A stretch of DNA of 61,003 nt from Oscillatoriales cyanobacterium (lineage in GTDB: Bacteria; Cyanobacteriota; Cyanobacteriia; Cyanobacteriales; Microcoleaceae), in NCBI GenBank assembly GCA_004294385.1, contig REAP01000023.1, positions 1-61,003 on the forward strand, given 5' to 3'. Within the stretch, counting starts at the first letter, position 1. Each line of letters opens with the position of its first letter. Below are positions 15,914-22,926 of this stretch, one piece after another. The notes under the pieces are model-generated. The model did not search any database. It was not told the DNA's origin and saw only the letters and a list, made by a program, of their open reading frames with translations. Made by a program: the position numbers and the translations under genes.

Positions 15914-18900
15914 CTATACCTTCCCATCTTCAATAACTGGCTGAGGTTTTTGAAGCCGTAAAAATTTACCAAACTGAGCATACAAAGCTGGTAAAACTAA
16001 CAGCGTTAGTGCTGTAGAAGTAAATAACCCTCCTAAAACTACTACGGACAGCGGTTGCAGAATTTCCTTTCCGGGCCCGCCTTCTAAGACTAAAGGTGCT
16101 AAACCTAAAGCTGAAGTTGAAGCCGTCATCAAAATAGCATTCAGCCGTTCCATCGAGCCTTTAATAATTGCTTCTTTGAAAGGTATTCCTTCGGCAAATT
16201 TAGTGTTGTAGTTATCTACTAATAGCAACCCGTTGCGGGTGGCTACGCCAAATAAAGTCACAAAGCCAACTAAAGAAGCTACAGAGATTATACCACCAGT
16301 CAAAGCTACCGAAATTACACCTCCCACTAATCCGATGGGTAAATTGATCATAATCATCGCAGTTGAAGGGATTGACTTGACAGAAATATACATTAATACT
16401 GTAATGACTAAAAAGGCGATCGCACTAAATACCATAATATTTTGCGAAGCTCTTTGTTCAGCTTCAAATTGACCGCCGTATTGGATAAAATAGCCAAAAG
16501 GCAACTGCACCTCTCGTTTAACTTTAGCTTGAATTTCATTCACAACCGATCGCAAATCTCGACCTTTCGCATTAGCCGCCGCCACAATCAACCGGGAAAC
16601 ATTCTCGCGGTTAATCGTATTTGGGCCCGTACCGTATTTAACCGTCGCAACTTGGGCGAGGGGAATTTTCCCCCCCCTTTCATCCCCCCCTTTATAAGGG
16701 GGGGAAAGAGGGGTTTCATCCCCCCCTTTATAAGGGGGGGAAAGAGGGGGGGTATCAACCAACAAATTTTGAATAGTTTCTAAGTTATTTCTAGCTTCAG
16801 GCTGCAACCACACAACTAAATCAAAAGTTTGCTGCACTTCCAAAACTTGAGAGACAACTTTGCCGTTTAAAGCTGTCTCAATTATTTCCGAAAGTGATCC
16901 GATTTTCAAACCGTATCTACCCGCAGCTTGGCGGTTGAATTTAATTTGAATTTGCTGCACTGGCACTTGCGGTTCGAGTTGCAAGTCTACAATTCCTGCA
17001 ACTGTTTTCATTTGCGCTTCAACTTGGCCACCGATGGTGCGAAGCTGATTCAAATCTGGACCAAAGATTTTGACAGCAATTTGACTTCTGACACCGGATA
17101 AAACCTCATCCATTCGATGAGAAATAAAACCGCCGATATTTGGTGCAACTCCCGGTAATTTACCAAATTCCTGCCGCAATGATTCCAAAGTTTTCGGTCT
17201 ATTTTTCATGCCCTCCTCGCTCAAACCGATATCGATGTGAGCCAAATTGACTCCCGCAGCATCAGCATCACCCGGAGCTCTGCCCGATCGCACTTGCACG
17301 TATGAAAACCTGGTATCATCCTTAAGTGCATCTTCGATCGCAAAAGCAGCGCTATTCGTCGTTTCCAAAGACACGCCCGGATAAAGTAGAACAGTATTCA
17401 CCAAAGTTTGCTCCTGAAACTCCGGCAAAAACACCCGTCCAAAAGATGGCAAAATAATTAAGGCTGCCACCATACTAGCAGCAGCTAAAGTTAAAATAAT
17501 CGCCGAATAGCGCATGGACAATTCTATAAAAAAGTGATATATCTTTTTGCAGAATCTCGGCAACCAAGGTTCTTCAGCACTCATGTTTTTGTTAGGCAAC
17601 AAAATAGCGCAAAGGGCGGGAGATATTAACAGCGATTCCAGACTAGAAATCACCACAACTACCAAGTAAGTAATCCCCATCGGCGTAAAAATTCGACCTT
17701 CTACACCGGGCAAAGTAAAAATTGGCGAAAACACAACGATGCCAATAACAGTCGCTCCAATTAACGAATCGCGCACCTCCTGACTGCCATCAAAAATCAC
17801 ATCCATCACCGGGCGAGGATGATGAGAAGCCGTATTTTCTCTCAAGTTTCGGTAGGTATTTTCAGCGTAAACGATCGCATCGTCGATCGCAGTGCCGATC
17901 GCCACCGACAACCCACCCAAGGTCATCGTATTCAATCCCAGCCCCAGCCAATTCATCGCCAGCAGCCCCAAAAGCCAAGTTAGGAAGAAATCGAGCAAAA
18001 CCACCGTCAGAGTCCGCCAATTCATCAAAAACGGGATCAGGATGACGGTGACAATGATGCTACCTTCCACTAAAGCCGATCGCACATTTTCCACCGAAGA
18101 ATTGATATACTCTTCCTGGCGGAAAGTCACAGTAACTTTAATATCTTTGGGTAAAGCTTGCTGCACCTCAGCCATTGCCGCTTCCACAGCTTTAGTTACC
18201 GTCGGAGTATCAGCAACTGGCTGTCTATTTACCATCACAATCACAGCTTTTTTGCCGTTAAAACTGCCATCGCCCCGTTTGATACCAGCACCAATCTTGA
18301 CATCAGCTACATCCCCAATTCTGACGACGATTCCTTGGCGAGAGGCGATCGCAGATTGCTGCAAATCTGCGATCGATTCAATCCTGCCCACACCCCGAAT
18401 CAAAGTTTCTTTATCCGGCGTAATTAAATAGCCACCGGGCGCATTAACATTCGCAGCCGCCACAGCTTCCGATACTTGCTGCAACGAAACATTAAATGCT
18501 TTCAATTTCGCAGGTTCTACTAATACTTGATACTGCCTTTGTTCGCCGCCGTAAGCCACCACTTGAGCAACGCCAGTCACTGCTAAAAGCCGATTTGTGA
18601 CTTGCCAGTCAACCAGACGGCGCACTTCCATCAACGAAGTAGTTTCTGATGTAAAAGCATAGGTAATCACAGTGCCTACAGGTGAAGTTGTCGGAGAAAT
18701 TTGCGGTGTTTTTACTCCTACTGGAAGCTTGCTTTGAGCTTGCTGTAACCTTTCTGTAATCAACTGGCGGGCTTGATAGATTTCAGTATTCCAATCGAAG
18801 ATAACTTTAACAACAGAAATACCCACAGCAGAAGACGATCGCACTGCTGTCACCCCAGGAGTTCCGTTAATCGCACTCTCGATCGGCAATGTTACCAAAG

Positions 18901-19087
18901 ACTCGATTTCTTCTGGTGCTAAACCGGGTGCTTCCGTCTGAATTTCTACCTGCGGCGGTGCGAAAGGTGGGAAGACATCGAGCGGCATTTTCGGGATGAT
19001 ATACAATGTCCAAAGACTAATAATAATCGTGGCGAGAACGACTAGCCAGCGGCGGTTGATTACCCATCTGAGAATTGTGCTGAACAT
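15914..19087 (-). CDS. heavy-metal RND efflux pump, CusA/CzcA type
   Basis: Inner-membrane proton-driven metal exporter of the HME-RND family, 1057 residues. The start (ILRWVINRRWLVVLATIIIS) is the first transmembrane helix. Early motifs include PLDVFPPFAPPQVEIQTEAP and VTLPIESAINGTPGV. The transmembrane core carries MTLGGLSVAIGTAIDDAIVY, the conserved acidic helix-4 motif for proton relay. Helices 7-12 are complete to VLPALYAQFGKFLR. It follows its adaptor gene and shares its operator at 21273. No outer-membrane channel gene is present in the cluster. A repeat of about 90 bases is inserted in frame in a periplasmic domain (16666-16757). Copper or silver is the probable substrate from context; other divalent metals are possible. 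Confidence 0.93.
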   Translation of the reverse strand: MFSTILRWVINRRWLVVLATIIISLWTLYIIPKMPLDVFPPFAPPQVEIQTEAPGLAPEEIESLVTLPIESAINGTPGVTAVRSSSAVGISVVKVIFDWNTEIYQARQLITERLQQAQSKLPVGVKTPQISPTTSPVGTVITYAFTSETTSLMEVRRLVDWQVTNRLLAVTGVAQVVAYGGEQRQYQVLVEPAKLKAFNVSLQQVSEAVAAANVNAPGGYLITPDKETLIRGVGRIESIADLQQSAIASRQGIVVRIGDVADVKIGAGIKRGDGSFNGKKAVIVMVNRQPVADTPTVTKAVEAAMAEVQQALPKDIKVTVTFRQEEYINSSVENVRSALVEGSIIVTVILIPFLMNWRTLTVVLLDFFLTWLLGLLAMNWLGLGLNTMTLGGLSVAIGTAIDDAIVYAENTYRNLRENTASHHPRPVMDVIFDGSQEVRDSLIGATVIGIVVFSPIFTLPGVEGRIFTPMGITYLVVVVISSLESLLISPALCAILLPNKNMSAEEPWLPRFCKKIYHFFIELSMRYSAIILTLAAASMVAALIILPSFGRVFLPEFQEQTLVNTVLLYPGVSLETTNSAAFAIEDALKDDTRFSYVQVRSGRAPGDADAAGVNLAHIDIGLSEEGMKNRPKTLESLRQEFGKLPGVAPNIGGFISHRMDEVLSGVRSQIAVKIFGPDLNQLRTIGGQVEAQMKTVAGIVDLQLEPQVPVQQIQIKFNRQAAGRYGLKIGSLSEIIETALNGKVVSQVLEVQQTFDLVVWLQPEARNNLETIQNLLVDTPPLSPPYKGGDETPLSPPYKGGDERGGKIPLAQVATVKYGTGPNTINRENVSRLIVAAANAKGRDLRSVVNEIQAKVKREVQLPFGYFIQYGGQFEAEQRASQNIMVFSAIAFLVITVLMYISVKSIPSTAMIMINLPIGLVGGVISVALTGGIISVASLVGFVTLFGVATRNGLLLVDNYNTKFAEGIPFKEAIIKGSMERLNAILMTASTSALGLAPLVLEGGPGKEILQPLSVVVLGGLFTSTALTLLVLPALYAQFGKFLRLQKPQPVIEDGKV
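16666..16757. repeat. G/C-rich REP repeats inserted in frame within the RND pump gene
   Basis: Two copies of CCCCCCTTTATAAGGGGGGG-type hairpin lie in tandem, each followed by AAAGAGGGG. On the coding strand they read as two PPLSPPYKGGDE units between LLVDT and GKIPLAQV. Closely related pumps would be expected to pass directly from the first to the second segment. The hairpins belong to the family seen at 3312 and 6785. Confidence 0.75.
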
Positions 19088-19157
19088 TCTATTGGTTATT
19101 TGTTATTGGTTATTTGTTATTGGTTATTTGTTATTTGTTATTGGTTATTTGTTATTG
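19088..19157. repeat. heptanucleotide tandem repeat between the adaptor and pump genes
   Basis: The 14-base unit GGTTATTTGTTATT, itself two related heptamers, is repeated about five times with small variations. It fills the whole gap between the adaptor stop codon and the pump start, and the adaptor's final codons and stop are inside the repeat. It fits the STRR class of 7-bp repeats known in filamentous cyanobacteria. Length variation here would change the spacing within the operon. Confidence 0.75.
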
Positions 19158-21103
19158 ATCTGAATTTCTGGCTCTTTAGCTTTAACGTGATGGTTGTCAT
19201 TGTGTAACAGCAATTCATCGTTCAAAGTCTGTACAGAGGTAGAAAAACCATTATTTGCTGTATTGTTTTTAGAATCCGCTGCTAGTGCTGGCAATTTGCG
19301 CCGATTTCCCCAAAAAGCCCCGATCGCAAAAGTCAGAGATGCGATCGCAATTCCTCCCCCGATTCCAGCCCACAAAGGCACGGGAAAACTGTTAGAATTA
19401 ACCTCTGTCACCTTGGGAGTTACTTCCTTCTTATCCTCAGTTTTTGAAGGTTTGCTACCGCCCCGCAAAGATTGAGCGTAAAGTTGAGGTGCACGCTGAG
19501 TAACAATTAAATCTCCCTCAAACAAACCGCTCTTAATTTCTACTAAATCCCCGGAAGTTTGACCGAGTGCGACTTCCATAGCTTGAAACGCATCGCCGTT
19601 TTTGACATAAACTAACTGTTTTCCGTTTGCTTCTACCACTGCTGAAACAGGAATTGCCAAAATATTTGTTGCAGTTTTGTCGGTTAAAATTTCCAACTCG
19701 GCAAACATTCCCGGCTTTAAAATTCCCTCAGAATTATCTAATAAAGCTTTTACCGGCACAGCGCGGGTTTCCCCTTCTACTATCGAGCCAATGAAGCTAA
19801 TTTTTCCCCGGAAAGTACGGTTTGGCAAACTAGCAATTTTCACGGTTAATTCCTGACCATTTTTGACCAGATTCAAGTCTTTTTCATAAATATTTGCTGT
19901 GGCAAAAACGCTGCTATCGTTTAATATGCTCATCAGCGGTTTTTCAGCCGAGTTGACTGATTCGCCTGGTGTGATTTCGCGATCGGCGACAATCCCTGCA
20001 ATGGGAGCGACTACGGTGACAAGTCCTTTATCGTTGGCGGCAATTCCTAGTTGTTGCAGCCGCGCTTCATAAGCTGAACTGCTAAGACGAATCCGGGATT
20101 GAGCTACTTCTAAAGCAGATTTAGCCCGTTTGAGTTGAGCCTCTGTTTCGAGAACTTCCCGGCGGCTCAAAGCTTTGGTAAGTTGAGCTTTTGCTTCGGC
20201 AACTTTGCCTTGAGAATCGCGCAATTCCCGCAGCGGCAGATCTACTTCGGCTTGTTTGATTTCGGTTTCGGCTTTGACAACTTCAGGACGGCTTTTTGCC
20301 TTAGCAACAGTGGCTTTTGCTTCTGCGAAATGAGCTTGCGATTCCAGCATTGTCCGCCGCGCGATCGCCCCTGATGCCACTAATTCTTGGTCGCGATCGA
20401 ACTGTTCTTTCGCAACAGTTAATTCGGTTTCTGCCCGCGCTATTTCGGCTTGCGATATCTCAACCTGACGCTGATAGTTTTCTTTAGCAACTTTCACGAC
20501 TGAACGATTGTTTACTAATTGTTGTTCTTGTTCGTATTGCTGAGTTACTGCTGTCAGTTGGGTTTTGGCTTGGGCGATTTCGGCGGCGGATATGTTTAAT
20601 TGGCGATCGTAATTTTCTTGAGCTAACTTAAAGTCAGCCTGCGCCTGTTGCAAATTGCCTTCAGCTTCGGCTCGTTTTGAAACAGATTCAACGCGCAATT
20701 GCCCTAATTCCGAACTAGATAAAACAGCAAGGATTTGACCTTTGGAAACTTTGTCCCCAGGCTTTACTAACAACTCTACCACCGTACCGCTGACGGGAGC
20801 CCGAACTTCTACTTTTTGATTGGGCAGAGTTTCAATTTGTCCGGTAGTTTTAATACCCACAGCCAATCGCTGAGCTTTCACCGGTTCAACTTTGATTCCG
20901 ATCCGTTTTGAAGTTTCAGCATCAACGGAAATAGCAGCAGGAATTTGAGTTGTTTCGCCACTTTGGTGAAATTCATCTCCGTGTCCCGCGTGGGCGAAAA
21001 CAGCGGTGGGAGAAGTCAACAAAATCAGGCTTAACAAAGTTCCATAACCACTGCTAATAATTGCGGTAAATTGAGCAGATTTGTGAAATATCATCGTTGG
21101 CAT
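19145..21103 (-). CDS. RND efflux adaptor (membrane fusion protein), CusB/HlyD type
   Basis: Periplasmic adaptor of about 652 residues. I place the start at the ATG at 21103; a second ATG three codons later is also possible, and the longer TTG frame is unlikely. A signal peptide ends near TAVFAHAGHGDEFHQ, which leaves a His-rich N-terminus. A biotinyl-lipoyl half follows (VRAPVSGTVVELLVKPGDKV), then a very long coiled coil (about residues 140-330) with repeated AEIAQAKTQL-like units. The second lipoyl half (VVAPIAGIVADREITPGESV) and the beta-barrel follow. Near the C-terminus is an unusual extra transmembrane helix (PLWAGIGGGIAIASLTFAI). It is the first gene of the pump operon, with the direct-repeat operator at 21273. 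Confidence 0.88.
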   Translation of the reverse strand: MPTMIFHKSAQFTAIISSGYGTLLSLILLTSPTAVFAHAGHGDEFHQSGETTQIPAAISVDAETSKRIGIKVEPVKAQRLAVGIKTTGQIETLPNQKVEVRAPVSGTVVELLVKPGDKVSKGQILAVLSSSELGQLRVESVSKRAEAEGNLQQAQADFKLAQENYDRQLNISAAEIAQAKTQLTAVTQQYEQEQQLVNNRSVVKVAKENYQRQVEISQAEIARAETELTVAKEQFDRDQELVASGAIARRTMLESQAHFAEAKATVAKAKSRPEVVKAETEIKQAEVDLPLRELRDSQGKVAEAKAQLTKALSRREVLETEAQLKRAKSALEVAQSRIRLSSSAYEARLQQLGIAANDKGLVTVVAPIAGIVADREITPGESVNSAEKPLMSILNDSSVFATANIYEKDLNLVKNGQELTVKIASLPNRTFRGKISFIGSIVEGETRAVPVKALLDNSEGILKPGMFAELEILTDKTATNILAIPVSAVVEANGKQLVYVKNGDAFQAMEVALGQTSGDLVEIKSGLFEGDLIVTQRAPQLYAQSLRGGSKPSKTEDKKEVTPKVTEVNSNSFPVPLWAGIGGGIAIASLTFAIGAFWGNRRKLPALAADSKNNTANNGFSTSVQTLNDELLLHNDNHHVKAKEPEIQINNK

Positions 21104-21272
21104 TATCCTTGAAATCAGGTTGAGTGCCAAAGGCTTAGCGGTTGGTATTTTGCCCAACTAAGTAAGTGAATTTAATTAACTAAAGTTACTTATTAGCATT
21201 TTCCCAGAAGCGACCGCTAAACCATGACCGAGAGCGCAGAATGCTCTCCTAAACCCAGTCTTTCACTGACAA

Positions 21273-21289
21273 ATGAAATTAGGATGAAA
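21273..21289 (-). promoter_or_regulatory. direct-repeat operator for the efflux operon
   Basis: ATGAAA-TTAGG-ATGAAA on the plus strand, facing the adaptor gene. It is about 170 bases before the ATG at 21103, the longest leader of the six copies. It begins only eight bases after the stop codon of the small gene at 21297-21497 when read on the minus strand, so it sits precisely in the intergenic gap. Confidence 0.62.
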
Positions 21290-21296
21290 TTTTGCC

Positions 21297-21497
21297 TCAG
21301 CAACCCAGATGCCCACCGGCTTCTAAAATACGCATATAAGTTGTCCCTAATGTCAAGCGTTTATGCTGTAATTTTTTTTCTGCTTCTGCTTCTGCTTCTG
21401 CTTGCTCTTCAATTTCCTTGGTCAATGCACTCACTAGCTCTTCTGCGGCTTCCTTAGATTGATAAGTAGTGTTTAATTCCAAGCTGTTCGAGATCAT
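21297..21497 (-). CDS. small acidic coiled-coil protein, unknown
   Basis: Protein of 66 residues. GGGAG lies seven bases before the ATG, so translation is likely. It has a polar start (MISNSLELNTTYQSKEAAEE), a Glu/Ala-rich helix (EEIEEQAEAEAEAEKKLQ) and a short basic C-terminus ending GGHLGC. The C-terminal His-x-x-Cys could bind metal, but this is weak evidence. It lies between the DUF305 genes and the efflux operon on the same strand, with a perfect 10-bp inverted repeat (21534-21571) in its promoter region. I do not recognise the family. Confidence 0.6.
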   Translation of the reverse strand: MISNSLELNTTYQSKEAAEELVSALTKEIEEQAEAEAEAEKKLQHKRLTLGTTYMRILEAGGHLGC

Positions 21498-21533
21498 GAA
21501 CTACTCCCTGTATATAATTTGTGGCTGACTTTC

Positions 21534-21571
21534 ATACTGTAGAGGGATGACTTCTCATTTGTCTACAGTAT
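21534..21571. promoter_or_regulatory. inverted repeat upstream of the 66-residue gene
   Basis: ATACTGTAGA at 21534-21543 and TCTACAGTAT at 21562-21571 are perfect complements separated by 18 bases. The nearer arm is about 37 bases before the start codon at 21497. Arms of 10 bp with CTACAGTA cores could be a repressor operator (BlaI/CopY-like sites have TACA/TGTA elements) or a transcript hairpin. No T-tract follows on either strand. Confidence 0.5.
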
Positions 21572-21657
21572 ATTTACGGAAAAAATGAAATGATTTGAAC
21601 TTTGACAAATGCTAATAGCTGTGAAGGAGCTGAATGACTGTTATAGCAGCCTTGTTG

Positions 21658-21774
21658 CTACTTGTTCAGAGCCTCAATTTCTTGCTTTTGTGAAGCAAGT
21701 ATTTCCTGAACTCTTGACCTACCGTGATTCATCTCACTCATTTTGTGGCTTTGTGTCACGTCTTGTTTGGCGAG
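21658..21774 (-). pseudogene. decayed DUF305 copper-protein fragment
   Basis: A 38-codon frame on the minus strand reads LAKQDVTQSHKMSEMNHG, then RSRVQEILASQKQEIEALNK and a stop. The first part matches SKQDMAKSHNMGDMNHS near the N-terminus of the intact DUF305 protein next to it. The second matches QEILTSQKQEI near that protein's C-terminus. Everything between, including the metal-binding core, is gone. An in-frame stop lies immediately upstream. It is a remnant of a duplicated copM-like gene directly downstream of the intact copy. Confidence 0.65.
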
Positions 21775-21779
21775 CTAAA

Positions 21780-22487
21780 TTACTGTTTGTACCAAGTTTT
21801 ACGCCACTCTTTCATTTGCTGAATTTCTTGTTTTTGCGAAGTCAGAATTTCTTGAGACAATTTCTTCATTTCCGGCCGTTTCGACTTCTTCAAAGCATCT
21901 TCAGCCATCACTAAAGCTCCTTCGTGGTGAGGAATCATCGCATTAATAAAACGCAAATCAAACTGAGCGTCAGCAGCGCCTAAATCCATGCTCATCATCA
22001 TGCTTTGCATCTGTTCGGGAGTCATTGCCATCATGTGACCCATTGGAGCATGATAAGCCATTGGCGTACTGCTGGCTTTGGAATACCATGTTTTTCGCCA
22101 CTCTTTCATTTGACTAATTTCGCGTTTCTGAGCGGCAATTATGTTGGTTGCAAGTTTTTTCATTTCGGGGCGTTTGGATTGTTTAAGCACATCTTGAGCC
22201 ATGTTTACAGCACCTTGATGGTGTACTGTCATCCCATCAATAAATCGCAAATCGTAGTCGGCATCAGCGGGGCCTAAGTCCATTGACATACTGTGATTCA
22301 TGTCACCCATGTTGTGGCTTTTTGCCATGTCTTGTTTGCTGCTGGCTGGGGTTGCTGCGGTAATATTTGGGGCTTGAGTTTGACTTGAAGGGGCTTTTGA
22401 ACAAGCTGCTAGCACTCCGCTGGTGAGGACGGTTGCACAGGTTAATGTCAGAGCTGTCAAGCTGGTTTTTAATGAGATTGATTTCAT
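21780..22487 (-). CDS. copM: DUF305 copper-binding lipoprotein, CopM-like
   Basis: Exported protein of 235 residues with a lipobox, SGVLAACSKAP. It is rich in Met and His (MAKSHNMGDMNHSMSMDLG; AYHAPMGHMMAMTPEQMQS). Two DUF305 repeats are clear: DYDLRFIDGMTVHHQGAVNM then KREISQMKEWRKTWY, and QFDLRFINAMIPHHEGALVM then KQEIQQMKEWRKTWYKQ. The paired His (HHQGA, HHEGA) are the expected metal ligands. In Synechocystis the DUF305 protein CopM binds copper and is encoded with CopRS. Here the operator at 22538 lies 51 bases upstream, with TATAAA 13 bases after it. A degenerate second copy follows. It probably sequesters copper in the periplasm. Confidence 0.85.
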   Translation of the reverse strand: MKSISLKTSLTALTLTCATVLTSGVLAACSKAPSSQTQAPNITAATPASSKQDMAKSHNMGDMNHSMSMDLGPADADYDLRFIDGMTVHHQGAVNMAQDVLKQSKRPEMKKLATNIIAAQKREISQMKEWRKTWYSKASSTPMAYHAPMGHMMAMTPEQMQSMMMSMDLGAADAQFDLRFINAMIPHHEGALVMAEDALKKSKRPEMKKLSQEILTSQKQEIQQMKEWRKTWYKQ

Positions 22488-22537
22488 AGTTTTTATATCT
22501 TTTAAATTGCCACTTATATTTATATTGTCACATAAAG

Positions 22538-22554
22538 ATGAAATTAGGATGAAA
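22538..22554 (-). promoter_or_regulatory. direct-repeat operator for the CopM-like gene
   Basis: ATGAAA-TTAGG-ATGAAA on the plus strand, 51 bases before the CopM-like start and facing it. On the coding strand a TATAAA follows 13 bases after the second TTTCAT, so that repeat overlaps where a -35 box would be, as for an activator that replaces the -35. The divergent chaperone gene at 22679 may share it. Confidence 0.7.
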
Positions 22555-22597
22555 TTTAGAAAAATCTAAAAACGAGAATTTAAAATATACAATTGAC

Positions 22598-22629
22598 TTG
22601 ACTCTCTTGCTAACTGGAGACTATATAAT
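22598..22629 (+). promoter_or_regulatory. promoter with 20-bp spacer before the copper chaperone
   Basis: TTGACT at 22598-22603 and TATAAT at 22624-22629 are 20 bases apart, longer than the usual 17. The spacer contains an imperfect dyad, ACTCTCT and GGAGACT. Long spacers with a central dyad are typical of promoters activated by MerR-family metal sensors such as CueR. No MerR gene lies in this window, so the link is speculative. Confidence 0.4.
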
Positions 22630-22678
22630 TAAATTAATTCATTAATAAAGCAGAGTAGTTTCTGCTGAGGTTGAAATT

Positions 22679-22873
22679 ATGACTCTACAGTTAAAAGTTC
22701 CCACAATGGCTTGTTCTGCTTGTCTGAATACGATCGCACAAGCAGTCAAAACCCTCGATCCAGCCGCCGCAGTTGAGGCCGATCTCAAGACAAAATTGGT
22801 GACAATTCAAACTGTGAAGCCGGAAAGTGAAGTCAAATCTGCGATCGCATCTGCTGGCTATCCAGTCGCTTGA
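22679..22873 (+). CDS. small copper chaperone (HMA domain)
   Basis: Single heavy-metal-associated domain of 64 residues, the normal size for CopZ/Atx1 chaperones. The metal site is [17 protein letters not shown], with CxxC as CSAC. The fold ends in [13 protein letters not shown]. It hands Cu(I) to P-type ATPases in the cytoplasm. The ATPase gene follows 53 bases later on the same strand, and the two are probably cotranscribed. The ATG has GAGG about eight bases upstream. CopM and the operator at 22538 lie divergently upstream. Confidence 0.85.
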   Translation: MTLQLKVPTMACSACLNTIAQAVKTLDPAAAVEADLKTKLVTIQTVKPESEVKSAIASAGYPVA

Positions 22874-22926
22874 AGGCAGAATATTGCCAAATCCCAATTC
22901 CCAAATACCTATTCCAGAGTGCATAT

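Noticed and set aside
21609..21914. 101-codon plus-strand frame opposite the copM region
   Set aside because: It lies antisense to copM and the DUF305 remnant, with Phe/Leu-rich shadow composition.
22870..22926. Longer copper ATPase start at TTG overlapping the chaperone stop
   Set aside because: The extra 19 residues are not family-like, and [13 protein letters not shown] is the normal beginning.
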